Origin: Gammaproteobacteria bacterium
Lineage (GTDB): Bacteria > Pseudomonadota > Gammaproteobacteria > Steroidobacterales > Steroidobacteraceae
DNA length: 64,000 nt
Assembly: GCA_027315105.1 (NCBI GenBank)
Contig: DAHUYP010000008.1
Coordinates: 1-64,000, forward strand
Direction of reading: 5' to 3'
In this document: one piece after another, positions 60,162-64,000 of the stretch
How the letters are laid out: the number at the start of each line of letters is the position of its first letter
How positions within the stretch are numbered: the first letter of the stretch is position 1
Made by a program: the position numbers and the translations under genes
The notes under the pieces: model-generated
The model's input: only the letters and a program-made list of their open reading frames with translations
The model's database searches: none
Told to the model about the DNA's origin: nothing

Positions 60162-61067
60162 ATGGGCAAAGACATCGAGCTTGCGATCCTGTTCGCGGAC
60201 GTGGTCGGATCGACCCGCCTGTTCGAGGTGATGGGGGATCTGCGCGCCCGCGACATGGTAGCCACCTGCCTGGAGGTGATGCGTGAAGCCACCGAACGGC
60301 ACAACGGCACCGTGATCAAGACCATCGGCGACGAGGTCATGTCGACCTTTCCGACCGCGGACGATGCGCTCAACGCCGCCGGCCAGATGCAGAAGCAGAT
60401 CGCCGCCCACACGGAGTTGCGGGTGGAAGGCCAGCCGGTGGCGATCCGGATCGGATGCCACTTCGGCCCGGTGGTGCTCGAGGCCCGCGATGTGTTCGGC
60501 GCCAGCGTCCACACCGCCAACCGCATGACCAGCCAGGCCAAGGCGGGCCAGATCATCACCACTGCGGCGACGGTCGAAAGACTCTCGCCCGAGTGGCGCG
60601 CATCGGTGCGGCAGATCGACGTCGCGACGATCCGCGGCCAGGGCGGCGAGGTGGCGCTCTACGAGGTGCTGTGGCAGACCGAGGACGTCACCAGCATGCT
60701 GCCGGCGATCGCCCTGACCGGGCGCGACAATCGCAGGCCGCAGCGGCTGCGTCTGTCGGTGCAGGACCGCGAGGTGATCCTCGATGAGTCGCGCCCGCAC
60801 GTCGCGATCGGACGGGCCGACGACAACGATATCGTGATCCGCGGCAACCTGATCTCGCGCCTGCACGCGCGCATCGAATTCAGCCGCAATCGCTTCACGC
60901 TGACGGATCAGAGCACCAACGGTACCTTCGTGCAGATCAGCGGCGAGGAGGAAGCGTTCGTGCGGCGCGACAGCATGCCGATCAAGGGCGAAGGCCTGAT
61001 CGGGCTGGGCCGCATTCCCGATCAGGACTCACCGCTGACGATTCACTTCGTCTGCGAGGATTGCTGA
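60162..61067 (+). CDS. Class III nucleotidyl cyclase domain fused to an FHA domain
   Basis: LAILFADVVGSTRLFE, KTIGDEVMSTF; FHA: VAIGRADDNDIVIRGNLISRLHARIEF...LTDQSTNGTFV. Confidence 0.9.
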   Translation: MGKDIELAILFADVVGSTRLFEVMGDLRARDMVATCLEVMREATERHNGTVIKTIGDEVMSTFPTADDALNAAGQMQKQIAAHTELRVEGQPVAIRIGCHFGPVVLEARDVFGASVHTANRMTSQAKAGQIITTAATVERLSPEWRASVRQIDVATIRGQGGEVALYEVLWQTEDVTSMLPAIALTGRDNRRPQRLRLSVQDREVILDESRPHVAIGRADDNDIVIRGNLISRLHARIEFSRNRFTLTDQSTNGTFVQISGEEEAFVRRDSMPIKGEGLIGLGRIPDQDSPLTIHFVCEDC

Positions 61068-61119
61068 GCACGGGGGGCGCAGCAGCACGGCTGCGCCGGT
61101 GTACCAGCGCCGATTCTGC

Positions 61120-62907
61120 TCAGTGAGCGGGCGCTGCGGCCAGCCGCCGCGAGAGCTCATCGACCTGCGCCAGCATTGCGCCCGGCAAGCGCGCGCCGAA
61201 TTGCTGCAGATAGGCGCGCAGGTCCTCGGCCTCCTTGCGCCAGGGGCCCACGGGCACGGCGGTCAGCTCGGCGAGCGCTTCGGCACTGACGTCGAGGCCG
61301 CTGGTATTGAGATCCCCCGGGTGCGGCATGTGGCCGATCGGGGCGTCGATGGCGCCGACACGGCCGCTGCAGCGATCGAGGATCCAGGCAAGCACGCGCA
61401 GATTTTCGCCGAAGCCCGGCCAGAGGAACTTGCCGCCGGCGCTCTGGCGGAACCAATTGACATGGAATACGCGCGGCGGGTGCTTGAGCCTGGCTCCGAC
61501 CCTGAGCCAGTGCGCCCAGTAATCGCCATAGTTGTACCCGGCGAAGGGTTTCATCGCCATCGGATCCCGGCGCACGACGCCGACCTGGCCGGCGGCGGCG
61601 GCCGTGGTTTCGGAGGCGACCGAGGCGCCGACCAGAACGCCGTGCTGCCAATTGCGGGCTTCGTAGACCAGCGGCGCGAGCTCGCGCCGGCGGCCGCCGA
61701 AGATCAGCGCCGAGACCGGCACGCCGCGCGGATCATCCGCGGCGCGGGCGAAGGCCGGATTTCGCGCCGCACTGACCGTGAAGCGCGAATTCGGATGCGC
61801 GGCCGGGCCATTGCCGGCATCGAACGGGCGCCCGCGCCAGTCGATCGCCGGCTCGCCCTCACCGCGGCCCTCCCACCAGGGCTCATTGTCGGCCGTCAAG
61901 CCGACGTTGGTGAAAATGGTATCCCGGCGGATGGTCTGGTCCGCATTGCGGTTGGTCCTGGCGTTGGTTCCCGGCACGACGCCGAAATACCCGCACTCCG
62001 GGTTGATCGCCCACAGGCGGCCATCGGCGCCCGGTTGCAGCCAGGCGATATCATCGCCGACCGTGAACACCTTCCAGCCCGGCAGCGAGTCGGGCGGGAT
62101 CAGCATCGCGAGGTTGGTCTTGCCGCAGGCGGACGGGAATGCCGCGGCCACGTAATGCGTCTCGCCGCGGGGGTTCTGCAGGCCGACGATCAGCATGTGC
62201 TCGGCCAGCCAGCCCTCGTCGCGCGCCTGCCAGCTCGCGATGCGCAGCGCGTGGCATTTCTTGCCCAGCAGCGCATTGCCGCCGTAGCCCGAGCCGATGC
62301 TCTGGATCGAGAGCTCCTCGGGAAAATGCATGATGAAGCGGCGCGCGGGATCCAGATCGCCGACCGAGTGCAGGCCGCGCACGAACGTGCCTTCCATCGC
62401 GATGCGCTCGAGCGCGGCGCGCCCCATGCGCGTCATGATGGCCATGTTGAGCACCACATAGGCGCTGTCGGTGATCTCGACGCCGCAGCGCGCGTAGCGC
62501 GAATCGAGCGGCCCCATGCAGTACGGCACGACATAGAGTGTCCGGCCCGTCATGCCGCCGCGGAACAACGCGCTCATCCTGGCCCTGGCCTCGAGCGGAT
62601 CCATCCAGTTGTTGTTCGGGCCGGCATCCTCCTTCGACTGCGTGCAGACATAGGTCAGATGCTCGACGCGGGCGACATCGGTCGGATCGGAGCGATACAG
62701 GTAGCAACCCGGGAAGGTCTTTTGATTGAGCTCGCGCAGCTCGCCTTTGGCGAGCAACTCGTCCCGCAGGCGCTGGAATTCGCCCGGCGAGCCGTCGCAC
62801 CAGTGGACTTTGTCCGGCTGTGTCAGTTCCCGCACGCCGGCGACCCACTCCGCGACGCTTTTTGAGATTTCGGACAAGGATGCGAGAGTGTGGGGAGCGG
62901 TCGCCAT
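61120..62907 (-). CDS. pckG: Phosphoenolpyruvate carboxykinase (GTP)
   Basis: AAAFPSACGKTNLAMLIPP, GDDIAWLQPGADGRLWAINPE, NFRxxxGxFLWPGFGEN-type segment (SAGGKFLWPGFGENLRVL). Confidence 0.95.
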   Translation of the reverse strand: MATAPHTLASLSEISKSVAEWVAGVRELTQPDKVHWCDGSPGEFQRLRDELLAKGELRELNQKTFPGCYLYRSDPTDVARVEHLTYVCTQSKEDAGPNNNWMDPLEARARMSALFRGGMTGRTLYVVPYCMGPLDSRYARCGVEITDSAYVVLNMAIMTRMGRAALERIAMEGTFVRGLHSVGDLDPARRFIMHFPEELSIQSIGSGYGGNALLGKKCHALRIASWQARDEGWLAEHMLIVGLQNPRGETHYVAAAFPSACGKTNLAMLIPPDSLPGWKVFTVGDDIAWLQPGADGRLWAINPECGYFGVVPGTNARTNRNADQTIRRDTIFTNVGLTADNEPWWEGRGEGEPAIDWRGRPFDAGNGPAAHPNSRFTVSAARNPAFARAADDPRGVPVSALIFGGRRRELAPLVYEARNWQHGVLVGASVASETTAAAAGQVGVVRRDPMAMKPFAGYNYGDYWAHWLRVGARLKHPPRVFHVNWFRQSAGGKFLWPGFGENLRVLAWILDRCSGRVGAIDAPIGHMPHPGDLNTSGLDVSAEALAELTAVPVGPWRKEAEDLRAYLQQFGARLPGAMLAQVDELSRRLAAAPAH

Positions 62908-63009
62908 GACGTATCCTCGAGTCAAAGCGGAGTAGCAGCATGCAATTATACCGGCCGGTCCGGATGACGCGGGAATTTCCCGGTCGCCGTGCGCCCAGTG
63001 CGCCGTAAC

Positions 63010-64000
63010 ATGCCGGACTTCGAGGCGATCATGGGCGCCGACGGCCCGCTCGAACGCGCTCTGCAGGGCTTCAAGCCACGTCCTGCACAGCAGCAGATGG
63101 CGGCGCGCATCGACGCCGCGCTGCGCGCGCGCGACACGCTGCTGGTGGAGGCGGGTACCGGTACCGGCAAGACCTTCGCGTATCTGGTCCCCGCGCTCCT
63201 ATCGGGCCTGCGAGTGCTGATATCGACCGGTACGCGTACGCTGCAGGACCAGCTCTTCCATCGGGACCTGCCGCTGCTGGCCGGTGCCCTGGGGCGCCCG
63301 GCGCGCGTCGCACTGCTCAAGGGACGGTCGAATTACCTGTGCCTGGCGCGGCTGGCGGAATTCGCACGGCAGCAACCGTTGCTGTCCGCGCCGGCCGGGC
63401 CGATGCTGCAGCGTGTGCTCGAATGGTCGCAGGCGACCCGGAGCGGCGATCTGGCAGAGCTGCCGCAGTTCGCCGATGCCCACCCGCTGCGACCGCACAT
63501 CAGCTCCACGCGGGAGAACTGTACCGGTCCACGGTGCGCTGATTTCGCACGTTGCCATGTGTTCGAGGCGCGCCGCGCCGCGCAGGAAGCCGACATCGTG
63601 GTCGTCAATCATCACCTGCTGCTGGCGGACCTGGCGCTCAAGGAGGACGGATTCGGCGACCTGTTGCCGAGCGTGGATGCGGTGATCCTGGATGAGGCGC
63701 ACCAGCTGCCGGACCTGGCGAGCGAATTCTTCGGCGTCAGCTGCAGCAGCCGCCAGATCGAATTGCTGATTGCGGACATGAAGCAGCGGCTGCGGGCGGC
63801 GGGCGTGCCGGCGCGCGAGTCGGCCGCAGTCGGCGCAGATCTGGAACACGCACTCGCCGCGGCGCAGGCGAGCGCGGGCGGCGGCGAGCGGCAGCGCGGC
63901 TGGCAGGAGCTGGGCCCCGATGCGCACGAGGCCTTTGCAGCGCTGCAGCGCTGCCTCGAGAGCGCCCCCGGCGTGCTCGAGCCGATGGCCTCGGATCCTG
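63010..64000 (+). CDS. ATP-dependent DNA helicase, DinG/YoaA-like (truncated by window end)
   Basis: Frame 1 from ATG 63010: RPAQQQMAARIDAALRARDTLLVEAGTGTGKTFAYLVPALL, STGTRTLQDQLFHRDLP, VVNHHLLLADLALKEDGFGDLLPSVDAVILDEAHQLPDLAS. Confidence 0.93.
   Translation, partial: MPDFEAIMGADGPLERALQGFKPRPAQQQMAARIDAALRARDTLLVEAGTGTGKTFAYLVPALLSGLRVLISTGTRTLQDQLFHRDLPLLAGALGRPARVALLKGRSNYLCLARLAEFARQQPLLSAPAGPMLQRVLEWSQATRSGDLAELPQFADAHPLRPHISSTRENCTGPRCADFARCHVFEARRAAQEADIVVVNHHLLLADLALKEDGFGDLLPSVDAVILDEAHQLPDLASEFFGVSCSSRQIELLIADMKQRLRAAGVPARESAAVGADLEHALAAAQASAGGGERQRGWQELGPDAHEAFAALQRCLESAPGVLEPMASDP

Noticed and set aside
61099-62865. 588-aa plus-strand ORF
   Set aside because: Antisense shadow of pckG.

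Overview
GC-rich proteobacterial window (probably gammaproteobacterial; lineage is inferred from gene content only). Three blocks are visible. (1) About 0.3-29.5 kb is an EpsE/F/G-type Wzx/Wzy exopolysaccharide (EPS) locus. It holds an EpsL-like barrel, glycosyltransferases, two tandem flippases, a Wzy/ligase, GMC, SDR and Gfo/Idh enzymes, GH5 and GH9 lipoprotein hydrolases, and a five-repeat Calx-beta lipoprotein. A clear c-di-GMP-I (GEMM) riboswitch precedes the Calx-beta gene. A decayed transposase and a candidate structured RNA lie next to it. (2) About 30-45.4 kb is an unusual carrier-protein pathway: two acyl carrier proteins, an AMP ligase, an SDR, a FATP-type acyl-CoA synthetase, MetY-like and MetA-like enzymes, a PLP decarboxylase, an acyl-CoA dehydrogenase, a stand-alone aaRS-like amino acid:[carrier protein] ligase, esterases including a double alpha/beta-hydrolase with non-serine nucleophile elbows, and a PPTase. 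(3) About 45.4-64 kb holds a WcaJ-type initiating transferase, a DegT aminotransferase, a GlrK/QseG/GlrR-like system, galE, a YihE/SrkA-type kinase, a PAS-GAF-GGDEF-EAL protein, a flavin reductase, dusA, a cyclase-FHA protein, pckG and a truncated DinG/YoaA helicase. The best candidate for an undescribed system is the aminoacyl/acyl-carrier-protein pathway embedded in the EPS locus. The best-supported regulatory feature is the c-di-GMP riboswitch with its putative expression platform. All family calls come from reading motifs; no database search was run.
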